Assembly (NCBI GenBank): GCA_033977085.1
Contig: CP138906.1
Location: 1,736,001 to 1,800,000, forward strand
DNA: 64,000 nucleotides
Source of the DNA: Apirhabdus apintestini
GTDB lineage: Bacteria > Pseudomonadota > Gammaproteobacteria > Enterobacterales > Enterobacteriaceae
Reading direction: 5' to 3'
The number at the start of each line of letters is the position of its first letter. Position 1 is the stretch's first letter. Under the pieces are notes generated by a model. The model had not been told where the DNA came from. It made no database searches and saw only the letters and a program-made list of their open reading frames with translations. Shown here in pieces: positions 31,341 through 42,026 of this stretch. Made by a program: the position numbers and the translations under genes.

Positions 31341-31499
31341 CGTTTTGGGAGGCATTGCCTCCCTTTCTCCTTCCCGTCAGTGCATCCATCTACCGCAGCG
31401 GAGACTGAAAGTAACGGCCAGTAACAGCTGCGGCGGCTGGGCCAGCCGGCTATTCTTTCTGCTTTTAATAACCCGCGCCGTTTCTGTACTGCGATGCCC

Positions 31500-32080
31500 A
31501 CATTGAGGCGTAGTAACCGCCGGCCTGAGTAGATTTGCATGCGAGCCTCTTTCAACTCCCGGCCCTTTTTCAAGCACCGGAATTTCATCCGCATCCATCA
31601 CGCAGGAAATCCGGTGGGCGATGATTAATGTCGTGCGATCAGCGCTGATTTCACGAAGAATGGTCTGGCTCTCCCGCTCAGTGGCGGTATCCAGCGCGCC
31701 TGCCACTTCGTCAAATATCATAATGTTAGGGCGTTTAAGAAAGCTTAAGCCCCCGTGTCCAATTTGACTGTCATCGCCATCGGGTAGCCGCTAGATAAAG
31801 CTATCGATGCGGGCCAGCCTGACCGCCCTTTTAATCTCCTTAATAATGGTGCAAGGCCGACCATAGGTAATACTGTATTTAATCGGCGTATTGAAAAAGA
31901 CGATATCCTGAGGAACGATATCCAGGGCTGCGTAACATTCCGAACGTCATAGCCATCGATGCGCACGCTTCCTGTTGTGACATCAAAGAAACGATAGAGA
32001 AACTTCGAAAGCGTCGATTTACCGGCCCCTGTTGCGCCCATTACGGCAATTTTACCAGTTACAGGCTTCAATAGCGCCGT
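31500..32080 (-). pseudogene. ABC exporter ATPase relic (Atm1/heavy-metal type)
   Basis: Fragments of an ABC exporter nucleotide-binding domain survive: Walker A GATGAGKSTLSKFLYRFF near 32040, RIDGYDVRNVTQ, then Walker B IMIFDEVAGALDT near 31720 and the H-loop TLIIAHRISCVMDADE near 31616. In between, RLPDGD-type sequence joins almost directly to LKRPNIM, so the ABC signature (LSGGE) and its surroundings are deleted. The membrane domain is absent. The pattern is nearest to Atm1/HMT1-type half exporters. The piece cannot encode a working ATPase. Confidence 0.75.
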
Positions 32081-32526
32081 CGCGCCTATTACGCGCGAGA
32101 TAACACTTCTCACCGCGCAGCCAGTCACGTTTACTCTCGCACGCAACTGACGACGGCAGTAACGATTTACCCCTGATTTCTGAATACAGACTGACCGCTC
32201 CACCTCGCTTTTTCACAAATCTGATAGCGCCCGGCCCACCGCTATATAGTGAGTTATATATCCAAAAACTATACCAACGTCGCATCGTTACAATTAGTAA
32301 CAATTAACGCACTGTTAATAATGAAGCTTTAGCATCCCGCTCCGGTTTTTTATCTACGCTTTTAAAATCACCCTACAGTGCAAACCGTGGAAAATGCAGC
32401 GCTCCTTATTACACCGACAGTTGCATCTCCTTTTTCCAGCTATTTTATCTATAACGTATGAATAATCTGCTGTAACTCTATGTTTCTTTTACGGGATTCA
32501 TTTTTTAGGTACATGTGAGGATCGTT
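32081..32526. other. Gap upstream of narU
   Basis: AT-rich 446 bp with traces of the ABC relic on its left edge. It should contain the promoter of the nar cluster, which in E. coli is RpoS-dependent rather than FNR-dependent. GTGAGGA at about 32515 is the narU ribosome binding site. Confidence 0.4.
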
Positions 32527-33917
32527 ATGTCTCAAATCAATGATAAAAATAACCGCTATTTATTGAGCGATTGGCGACCAGAAAACCCTGCTTTCTGGGA
32601 AAGTAAAGGGAAACACATCGCCCGACGCAACCTGTGGATTTCAGTTGCCTGTTTACTATTAGCGTTTTGCGTATGGATGTTATTTAGCGCCGTTGCGGTC
32701 AATCTTAATAAGATTGGATTTCAATTCACCACCGATCAATTATTTATGTTGACGGCCCTGCCCGCTCTTTCGGGTGCCATTTTACGCGTCCCCTATTCGT
32801 TTATGGTCCCCATGCTGGGCGGGCGTATGTGGACGGTTATGAGTACCATTATTCTCATCATCCCGTGCGTCTGGCTAAGTTTCGCAATGCAAAATACCGC
32901 CACGCCGTACTGGGTGTTTATTATTATCGCGCTGCTGTGTGGCTTTGCTGGCGCCAACTTTGCCTCCAGCATGGGTAATATCAGCTTCTTTTATCCCAAG
33001 GAACATCAGGGCAGCGCGTTAGGGGTTAACGGCGGTTTGGGTAACCTCGGCGTGAGCGTTATGCAACTGGTGGCACCGATAGTGGTTACCCTACCGGTGT
33101 TTGCCTTTTTCGGCGTTGATGGCGTTACGCAAGCTGATGGCTCAACGCTGTGGTTGCCGAATGCAAGCCTAATCTGGGTGCCACTATTGCTGCTTGCCAC
33201 TCTTGCCGCCTGGTTTGGAATGAATGATATCGCCAGCTCAAAAGCGTCGGTGGCCGAACAGCTTCCGGTGCTTAAACGCCTTCATATGTGGCTTCTGAGC
33301 CTACTGTATCTGGCGACCTTCGGCTCGTTTATTGGCTTCTCCGCCGGTTTTGCCATGCTGGCTAAAACTCAGTTCCCTGAAGTAGAAATCCTTAAGCTGG
33401 CTTTTTTGGCCCCTTCCTTGGCGCTCTGGCGCGCTCAGTCGGCGGCATGCTCTCCGATAAGCTGGGCGGAGTCCGCGTTACTCTGGTGAATTTCATTTTT
33501 ATGGCTGTCTTCAGCGGGCTGCTTTTCCTAACGCTGCCCAACGCTAACGGCGGCGGTAATTTTATTGCCTTCTATGCGGTATTTATGGGGCTATTTCTCA
33601 CCGCCGGCCTCGGCAGCGGTTCAACGTTTCAGATGATAGCCGTCATCTTTCGGCGCCTGACGCTGGAGCGCGTAAAACAGCGAGGCGGTAGTGAAGAAGA
33701 AGCCCAGCATGAAGCGGTTACCGACACCGCCGCCGCGTTAGGCTTTATCTCCGCTATCGGCGCTATCGGCGGTTTTTTCATTCCTAAAGCCTTCGGCGGC
33801 TCGCTGGCGATGACAGGATCGCCGGTCGGTGCGATGAAGATTTTTCTGGTGTTCTACATCGCCTGTGTACTGATTACCTGGCTGGTTTACGGTAGAAAAA
33901 CGCTGAATACCCGCTAA
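32527..33917 (+). pseudogene. narU: NarU nitrate/nitrite transporter, one frameshift
   Basis: NarU is a 12-helix MFS (NNP family) nitrate/nitrite transporter. The nitrate signature segments GFAGANFASSMGNISFFYPK (helix 5) and GLGSGSTFQMIAVIFR (helix 11) are present, as is the substrate-site region LRVPYSFMVP in helix 2. ATG 32527 follows GTGAGGA and begins MSQINDKNNRYLLSDW. One T is missing near 33400 (FFGPF reads as FLAPS), shifting the frame; restored length is 463 residues (E. coli 462). It heads the narUZYWV cluster, supplying nitrate to NarZ. Confidence 0.93.
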
Positions 33918-34020
33918 TTGATGCACAAAACTCAAGTTTCACGTTAGCCCACAGAAGTGGGCTTTAAGCAATTTGCTGAGCAACGACAAGGAAATGAAAT
34001 TCCTCGTCAGGAGAAATGTC

Positions 34021-37000
34021 ATGAGTAAACTTCTTGATAGGTTTCGCTACTTTAAACAAAAAGGCGATACCTTTTCCGGGGATCACGGGCAGGTACTGAC
34101 TACCAACCGCGATTGGGAAGATAGCTACCGTCAGCGCTGGCAGTTCGACAAAATCGTGCGTTCCACCCACGGCGTCAACTGCACCGGCTCCTGTAGCTGG
34201 AAGATTTATGTTAAAAATGGGCTGGTCACCTGGGAGACGCAGCAAACTGACTATCCGCGAACCCGCCCGGATCTGCCGAACCATGAACCGCGCGGCTGCC
34301 CGCGCGGTGCCAGCTACTCCTGGTATTTGTACAGCGCCAACCGCCTGAAATACCCGCTGGTGCGTAAACGCCTTATTGCCCTGTGGCGCGAAGCGCTTGC
34401 AGCCCACAGCGACCCCGTTGCAGCGTGGGCATCGATTCAGGACGATCCGGCAAAGACCAAAAGCTATAAAGAGATCCGCGGGCGCGGCGGATTTGTGCGT
34501 TCGAGCTGGAAAGAACTCAATCAGTTGATTGCCGCCGCCAATGTATGGACCATCAAAAAATATGGCCCGGATCGCGTCGCCGGTTTTTCTCCCATCCCGG
34601 CTATGTCGATGGTTTCTTACGCCGCCGGCACCCGCTATCTTTCTTTATTGGGCGGCACCTGTCTGAGCTTCTACGACTGGTACTGCGATTTACCCCCGCC
34701 TCGCCGATGACCTGGGGTGAACAAACCGATGTGCCGGAATCCGCTGACTGGTACAACTCCAGCTATATTATCGCCTGGGGCTCGAATGTCCCCCAGACCC
34801 GCACCCCGGATGCACACTTTTTCACTGAAGTACGCTACAAAGGCACAAAAACCATCGCGATTACGCCCGATTATTCGGAAGTGGCGAAATTATGCGACCA
34901 GTGGCTGGCCTCAAAACAGGGTACAGATGCCGCGCTGGCGCTGGCGATGGGCCACGTAATTTTGAATGAATTCCACGTTAAAAACCCCAGCGACTATTTT
35001 ATCAACTACGCGCGCCGGTATACCGATATGCCGATGCTGGTACTGCTGGAACAGCACGCAGATGGCTTTTGGCAGCCGGGACGAATGGTGCGCGCCAGCG
35101 ACCTGGTGGACGGGCTGGGAGAAGCCAACAACCCGGAGTGGAAAACCGTTGCCTATAACAGCGACGGCGAACTGGTCGCGCCGAACGGCTCTATCGGTTT
35201 CCGCTGGGGAGAAAAAGGCAAATGGAACCTGGAATCGCTGGCAAATGGCAAAGAAATCGAGCTGCGCCTGAGCCTGATTGAAGACGCGGATGAACGGGTT
35301 ACCGTCGGGTTCCCTGGTTTGGCGGCTATAACAACCCCCACTTCCCGAGCGTGGAAATGGACCCTATTACCCTGCATCAGCTACCGGTAAAAACGCTCAC
35401 CCTCGCCGATGGTAGACAGGGGCGCGTAGTCAGCGTCTACGATCTGGTGCTGGCGAATTACGGTATCGACCGCGGTCTGGACGACGCTAACGCCGCTCAG
35501 GATTACCAGCAAATTAAGGCATACACGCCCGCCTGGGCGGAAAAATCACCGGCGTTCCGGCGCATCACATTGAGCAAATCGCCCGCGAGTTTGCCGATAC
35601 GGCGAATAAAACCCACGGACGCTCTATGATAATCCTCGGTGCCGGCGTCAACCACTGGTACCACATGGACATGAACTACCGCGGTATGATTAACATGCTG
35701 GTGTTCTGCGGCTGCGTTGGTCAGAGCGGCGGCGGCTGGGCGCACTATGTAGGCCAGGAAAAACTACGCCCGCAAAACGGCTGGCTACCGCTGGCGTTTG
35801 CCCTCGACTGGAATCGCCCACCGCGCCAAATGAACAGCACCTCCTTCTTCTATAACCATGCCAGCCAGTGGCGCTACGAGAAACTGACGGCGCAGGAGTT
35901 ACTCTCTCCGCTGGCCGATAGCAGCAAATACAGCGGGCATCTGATTGATTTTAACGTGCGCGCGGAGCGTATGGGCTGGCTGCCCTCAGCGCCTCAGCTT
36001 AACGTCAACCCGCTAACTATTGCCGCAGAGGCGCAAAAAGCGGGGCTTTCGGCAGCAGAGTACACGGTTAATCAACTCAATAGCGGCGAGATGCGCTTCG
36101 CCTGTGAACAACCCGATAATGGCAGTAATCACCCGCGAAACCTGTTTGTCTGGCGCTCTAACCTGCTCGGTTCCTCAGGGAAAGGCCATGAATATATGCT
36201 CAAGTATCTGCTGGGGACTCAGAGCGGTATTCAGGGAAAAGATCTCGGCAGTACCGACCACGTGAAACCTGAAGAAGTGGAATGGCAAACTGCCGCAATC
36301 GAAGGCAAGCTGGATCTGCTGGTGACGCTCGATTTCCGCATGTCGAGCACCTGTTTGTTCTCCGATATCGTATTGCCGACTGCCACCTGGTATGAAAAAG
36401 ACGACATGAATACCTCGGATATGCATCCGTTTATTCACCCGCTGTCTGCCGCCGTCGATCCCGCATGGGAATCCAGAAGCGACTGGGAAATTTACAAAGG
36501 CATCGCCAAGAGCTTTTCCGAAATCTGCGTCGGCCATCTTGGCGAAGAAACCGACGTAGTGCTGCATCCGCTACAGCATGATTCTCAGGGCGAGCTGGCT
36601 CAACCGTTCGGCGTGCAGGACTGGCGCAAAGGCGAATGTCCGCTTATCCCCGGGAAAACGGCGCCGAATATTGTGGCTGTTACTCGGGATTATCCGGCGA
36701 CCTATGAGCGCTTTACCTCGCTTGGCCCACTAATGGAGAAACTTGGCAACGGCAGCAAAGGCATTAACTGGAAGACGGAACAAGAGGTCGAGCTACTTGG
36801 TAAGCTGAATTACCGCAAAACGGAAGGCCCGGCGGCCGGACGCCCGCAGATTAATTCAGCCATTGACGCCTCTGAGGTGATCCTGACTCTGGCACCGGAA
36901 ACCAACGGTCAGGTGGCGGTCAGAGCCTGGGAAGCCCTCGGCGAGATAACCGGGCGCGATCATACGCATCTGGCGCTGCCAAAAGAAGACGAAAAAATTC

Positions 37001-37758
37001 GCTTCCGCGATATTCAGGCCCAGCCGCGTAAAATTATCTCTAGCCCCACCTGGTCCGGGCTGGAAGATGAACACGTTTCTTATAATGCCGGTTATACCAA
37101 CGTGCATGAACTGATCCCGTGGCGCACCGTGTCAGGCCGCCAGCAGCTCTACCAGGACCACCCGTGGATGCGCGATTTCGGCGAAAGTCTCGTCACGTGG
37201 CGCCCGCCGGTGGATACCCGCAGCGTTGAAAACATGCTTAATGTGAAGCCGAACGGCCACCCGGAAAAAGCGCTTAACTTCCTGACGCCGCACCAAAAAT
37301 GGGGCATTCACTCCACCTATAGCGAAAACCTGCTCATGCTCACCATGTCGCGCGGCGGCCCCATTGTATGGATGAGTGAAGTTGACGCGAAAGAACTCGG
37401 CATCGCCGATAACGACTGGATTGAGGCCTATAACGCCAACGGCGCCCTGACGGCGCGCGCAGTAGTTAGCCAGCGCGTTCCGTCTGGCATGACCATGATG
37501 TACCACGCGCAGGAGCGCCTGATGAACATACCCGGCTCCGAGATTACCGGACTGCGCGGAGGTATCCATAACTCCGTCACCCGGGTATGCCCAAAACCCA
37601 CGCATATGATAGGCGGCTATGCGCAGTTGGCTTACGCCTTTAACTACTACGGTACCGTCGGCTCCAACCGCGATGAGTTCATTGTGATACGTAAAATGAA
37701 AAACGTGAACTGGCTGGATGACGAAGGTATGGATCAGGTACAGGAGAGCAAATCATGA
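34021..37758 (+). pseudogene. narZ: NarZ, nitrate reductase Z alpha subunit, three frameshifts
   Basis: NarZ is the large molybdenum bis-MGD catalytic subunit of the second membrane-bound nitrate reductase, facing the cytoplasm. The N-terminal FS0 cluster ligands are in HGVNCTGSCSWKIY, and the molybdenum-ligand Asp is expected in ESADWYNSSYIIAWGSN. Start ATG 34021 follows AGGAGAAATGTC. One C is missing near 34690 (LPPASP read as LPPPRR), one base near 35315 and one A near 35540. Restoring three bases gives 1246 residues, exactly the E. coli NarZ length. The stop overlaps the narY start (ATGA). Confidence 0.94.
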
Positions 37759-39296
37759 AAATACGTTCACAGGTCGGCATGGTGCTCAACCTCGACAAAT
37801 GCATCGGCTGCCACACTTGCTCTGTGACCTGCAAAAATGTGTGGTCCAGTCGCGAAGGCATGGAATACGCCTGGTTCAATAACGTTGAGACCAAACCCGG
37901 CATCGGTTATCCCAAGAATTGGGAAGATCAGGAAAAATGGCAGGGCGGCTGGATCCGTAAAATTAACGGTAAATTGCAGCCCCGCCTCGGTGGCAAAGTG
38001 GGCATATTGGCCAATATTTTCGCCAACCCGGTATTACCGCAAATTGATGACTATTACGAGCCATTTACTTACGACTACAAAACGCTGCATAACGCGCCGG
38101 AAGGAAAACACCTGCCGACGGCGCGCCCCCGCTCGCTGTTAACCGGTAAGCGCATGGAAAAAGTGGAATGGGGGCCAAACTGGGAAGAACTGCTGGGCGG
38201 AGAATTTGAAAAGCGCGCGCAGGACCGTAACTTTGAAGCCATGCAAAAAGAGATGTACGGGCAGTTCGAAAATACCTTCATGATGTATCTGCCCCGCCTG
38301 TGCGAACACTGCCTGAATCCTAGCTGCGTGGCATCCTGCCCCAGCGGCGCAATTTATAAGCGTGAAGAAGACGGCATCGTGCTTATCGATCAGGATAAAT
38401 GTCGCGGCTGGCGCATGTGCATCAGCGGTTGCCCTTATAAAAAATCTACTTTAACTGGAAAAGCGGAAAGTCAGAAAAATGCATTTTCTGCTACCCGCGT
38501 ATTGAATCCGGACAGCCGACGGTTTGCTCCGAAACCTGCGTTGGGCGCATTCGTTACCTTGGCGTGCTGCTCTACGACGCGGATCGCATTGAAGAAGCCG
38601 CCAGCACGGAGCATGAAACCGATCTCTACGAGCGTCAGTGCGACGTGTTCCTTAACCCACACGATCCGGCGGTCATCGAAGAAGCATTAAAACAGGGTAT
38701 TCCACAAAACGTCATCGATGCAGCCCAGCAGTCGCCGGTCTATAAAATGGCGATGGACTGGAAACTGGCGCTGCCGCTGCATCCTGAATATCGTACCCTG
38801 CCAATGGTTTGGTACGTGCCCCCTGTCGCCGATTCAGTCTATCGCCGACGCCGGCGGATTGCCGCATAACGGCAGTATTTTGCCAGCGGTAGAAAGCCTG
38901 CGTATTCCGGTGCAGTATCTGGCGAATATGCTCAGCGCTGGCGACACTGGCCCGGTACTGCGCGCCTTAAAACGCATGATGGCAATGCGCCATTACATGC
39001 GCTCGCAAACGGTAGAAGGCGTTACTGATACACGAGCGCTGGAAGAAGTGGGCCTGAGCGTCGCTCAGGTAGAAGAAATGTATCGCTACCTGGCCATCGC
39101 CAATTATGAAGACCGCTTCGTTATCCCAACCAGCCACCGTGAAATGGCAGAAGATGCCTTCCCGGAGCGCAACGGCTGCGGCTTCACCTTTGGCGACGGT
39201 TGCCACGGCTCAGATACCAAATTCAATTTGTTCAACAGTAGCCGCATTGATGCCATCAATATCACAGAAGTGACCGACAAGGCGGAGGGTGAATAA
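37755..39296 (+). pseudogene. narY: NarY, nitrate reductase Z beta subunit, two frameshifts
   Basis: NarY carries the Fe-S clusters that pass electrons from NarV haem to NarZ. The ferredoxin-type ligand sets are visible: CIGCHTCSVTCKNVW at residues 16-26, CEHCLNPSCVASCPSGAIY and CRGWRMCISGCPYKK, where Trp replaces a Cys as in the 3Fe-4S cluster of NarH. One A is missing from the AAAAAA run near 38445, and a C run near 38825 is two bases short. With these restored the protein is 514 residues, identical to E. coli NarY. Start and stop codons overlap narZ and narW. Confidence 0.94.
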
Positions 39297-39990
39297 TGCA
39301 GGCGCTAAAAGTCATTGGTCTGCTGCTGGAATACCCCGACGAGCAGGTATGGAAATGCCGGGCAGAACTTATAGCTCTGGTGGCGCAGGATGCGCCGGAA
39401 TTAATGCCATTTACTACAGATTATCTTGCCGGCGCGCTGCTGGACAGACAGGCGGAATGGTGTGAAGTCTTCGAACGCGGTCGGGCCACATCGCTACTCC
39501 TGTTTGAACACGTTCACGCGGAATCGCGCGATCGCGGTCAGGCGATGGTGGATTTGCTAACGCAATATGAACAGGCGGGGTTGCAATTAGACTGCCGTGA
39601 ACTGCCTGATTATCTACCGCTTTATCTGGAATACCTCAGTACCCGCATTGATGCTGAGGCGCGCCAGGGCTGCTGGACGTCGCGCCGATACTTGCTTTAC
39701 TCGGTGCGCGCTTAATGCAGCGCGAAGCGCCATGGGCCGCTCTATTTGATACACTGCTGCGCCTTGCAGGCAGCTCGCTAAGAAGTGACAAAGTCACGCA
39801 GCAGGTTGCTAAAGAAACGCGCGACGATACGCCAAAAGCGCTGGACGCGGTGTGGGAAGAGGAACAGGTTAAATTCATCGAGGATAGCGGCGCGTCCTGC
39901 AGTTCCTCGCCGTTACAACAGCACCAGCGGCGCTTTAGCCAAAGCCCGGCGCCGCAATATCTGGATCTCTCTGCGGGAGGCCCCAAATGA
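39296..39990 (+). pseudogene. narW: NarW, nitrate reductase Z assembly chaperone, one frameshift
   Basis: NarW is a cytoplasmic redox-enzyme chaperone (NarJ type) needed to insert the molybdenum cofactor into NarZ; it is not part of the final enzyme. The segments KVIGLLLEYPDEQVWKC, RATSLLLFEHVHAESRDRGQAM and CRELPDYLPLYLEYLS match. One C is missing near 39672 (QGLLDVAPILALLG is out of frame), after which the frame continues to QYLDLSAGGPK. Restored length is 231 residues, as in E. coli. It overlaps narV by four bases. Confidence 0.92.
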
Positions 39991-40667
39991 TGCAATATTT
40001 GAATGTCTTTTTTACGATATTTATCCCTATCTATGCGGAACGGTATTCCTGCTCGGAAGCTGGGTACGCTACGATTATGGGCAGTACACCTGGCGGGCTT
40101 CATCCAGTCAAATGCTGGATAAAAAAGGGTTCCGGCTGGCCTCTAACCTATTCCACATTGGTATCCTCGGCATTTTTGTCGGCCATTTTTTGGGCATGCT
40201 GACACCGCACTGGATGTATCAGGCGTTCCTGCCCGTGTCGGTTAAACAACAAATGGCGATGTGGCTGGGTGGGATTTGCGGGGTACTTACGCTAATAGGT
40301 GGGTTACTACTTTTAAAACGACGGCTATTTAACCCGCGCGTGCGCGCCTCTTCCAGCACGGCGGATATCCTGATCCTGTCTCTTTTAATGATCCAGTGCG
40401 CGCTGGGGTTAGGTACCATCCCCTTCTCTGCCCAGCATACGGATGGCAGCGAAATGCTTAAACTGGTGAATTGGGCGCAGGCTGTGGTCACTTTTCACGG
40501 CGGCGCTTCAGCCCACCTGGACGGCGTCGCCTATATTTTTCGCGTGCATCTGGCATTGGGAATGACACTTTTCCTGCTGTTCCCGTTTACCCGCCTGGTA
40601 CATATTTGGAGCGCGCCGGTGGAATACGTTACGCGTCGCTACCAGTCTCGTTCGCTCACGTCGCTGA
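39987..40667 (+). pseudogene. narV: NarV, nitrate reductase Z gamma subunit (cytochrome b), two frameshifts
   Basis: NarV is the five-helix di-haem b membrane subunit that oxidises quinol. Helical segments SNLFHIGILGIFVGHFLGM, AMWLGGICGVLTLIGG, DILILSLLMIQCALGL and LALGMTLFLLFPFTRLVHIW contain the histidines used as haem ligands. One T is missing near 40013 (VFFYDIYPY) and one extra base occurs near 40648, hiding the natural end VRSRR with TGA at 40665-40667. The corrected length is 226 residues, equal to E. coli NarV. Confidence 0.92.
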
Positions 40668-40701
40668 CGCGATATCCTAAATCAATACCTCTTTTCATCG
40701 C

Positions 40702-40733
40702 GCGGCGGGCATTGAAAACCCGCCGCATTTTTA
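40702..40733 (+). terminator. Terminator of the narUZYWV cluster
   Basis: GCGGCGGG and CCCGCCGC form an eight-pair stem with a nine-base loop, followed by ATTTTTAT. It lies 35 bases after the corrected narV stop, which supports that stop as the real end. Confidence 0.88.
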
Positions 40734-41542
40734 TAGCGTCATCGATAGTATATCGGCGCAGCGAAAATATTCTGCATAAATAGCCGGTGCTCCGCTTACT
40801 GATTGCCTTTTTTGATAATGCTATAAACACCGCTCAGAATAGCCCTGATTTTCGCTTTGTAAGTAATTACATCCATTCTCTATCGGAATAGAAAAATAGA
40901 CTATAACAAGTCACTACGGCTAAATACAACCTATCACGTTTTTAACTATCCTTTTGTTAGGGAAACTCCATTGGTCATTACAGATTATTTATGCCCTATA
41001 AAAGAGAGAAAGCGCACGTCGCGTTGTTAACGGAAATAACTATTACGCTTTAACTCCATTTTTATCTTTAAAGTCATACAATTAAACAAACCGGATTATT
41101 ATCACAACGTTATTTCTCGTATTCATTAGTTTTTTCATCAGCAATAATGTAAAAACTCAATTTCCTCTTGCAGCCCCCTTTTATCTTTGACACCATGTTC
41201 GCGTTTAAAACAAACGTGCAGCGACTCTATTTAACGCTATGTTTATTATGTGCCTGTTAATACAGCTTCTGGCTGAGAGTACACCTCTTATTCTCATAGT
41301 TTATTGAATAATCTGATAATTATTCATTGCCCCATTTAACGGGCAGTGCAGGTATCAACCGTGAACCACCGTGCGTAATAAGCACAATATATTCAGATCT
41401 GTGAATATATGTAGCTCCTTACAAATAGCATAGCCAGGAAAATTGGCTATATTCCTAAGGTATTTTCGTGTTTGCTGGCCTTTTGTTGATGTAATGAATT
41501 GCAGAACACGTTGACCTATTTATCACTCAACAGGAGGCCACT
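40734..41542. other. Long AT-rich gap between narV and the next gene, with an inverted repeat
   Basis: About 810 bp without a supported gene on either strand. ATATATTCA (41387-41395) and TGAATATAT (41402-41410) form a perfect nine-base inverted repeat with a six-base spacer, about 130 bases before the following gene; it could be a regulator site. A short inverted repeat (AGGAAAATTGGC/GCTATATTCCT) follows near 41432-41456. Nothing else is recognised. Confidence 0.4.
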
Positions 41543-41776
41543 ATGGCTATCCCGCAATACCGTTTCGATGCGATTGAAACGGACGATGTCGATCTTGATG
41601 CAGAGAATCTCGCCTATGCCCTAAGCGCGGCTATCGGGGTTTTAGCGTCCTGTATCGCCGGAAACTCACAGCAGCGTAAAGAAGAAATATTGCGCAAATT
41701 CGATATCGCCGTGAAGAAAAACGAAGATGAGGACTGTCATACGGAGCTTGCCGGCTTGCGCAGTCCACAAAACTGA
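41543..41776 (+). CDS. Small acidic protein, unrecognised
   Basis: Seventy-seven codons with an excellent ribosome binding site (CAGGAGGCCACT) before ATG 41543. The N-terminal half is acidic (ETDDVDLDAENLAYAL) and contains an Ala-rich helix (SAAIGVLASCIAGNS), and the C-terminal half is charged (KKNEDEDCHTEL). No family is recognised. It lies 250 bp upstream of treF on the same strand and could be a stress-induced small protein, but the sequence does not show this. Confidence 0.65.
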   Translation: MAIPQYRFDAIETDDVDLDAENLAYALSAAIGVLASCIAGNSQQRKEEILRKFDIAVKKNEDEDCHTELAGLRSPQN

Positions 41777-42026
41777 CGCTGCTTGGCAACAATGAGTCCT
41801 CCTGATAAGCCCACCGCGATGACTGACTTCAGGCGTTGGCGTTTTATTCGCTGATGGCCGTGGGAGCGTATGTTACCTTCGGCCATAAAACTCAGAATTA
41901 TCGGGGCCAAGAAAGCGTGAGCTTGCGCACACTTTGTTCTCTGCGATCGAAACAAGTGTCTACGCTTAAACAATGTAAAACCTCAAATACTATTTTTACC
42001 AACGATATCCGGAGGTGCCTATCGCC

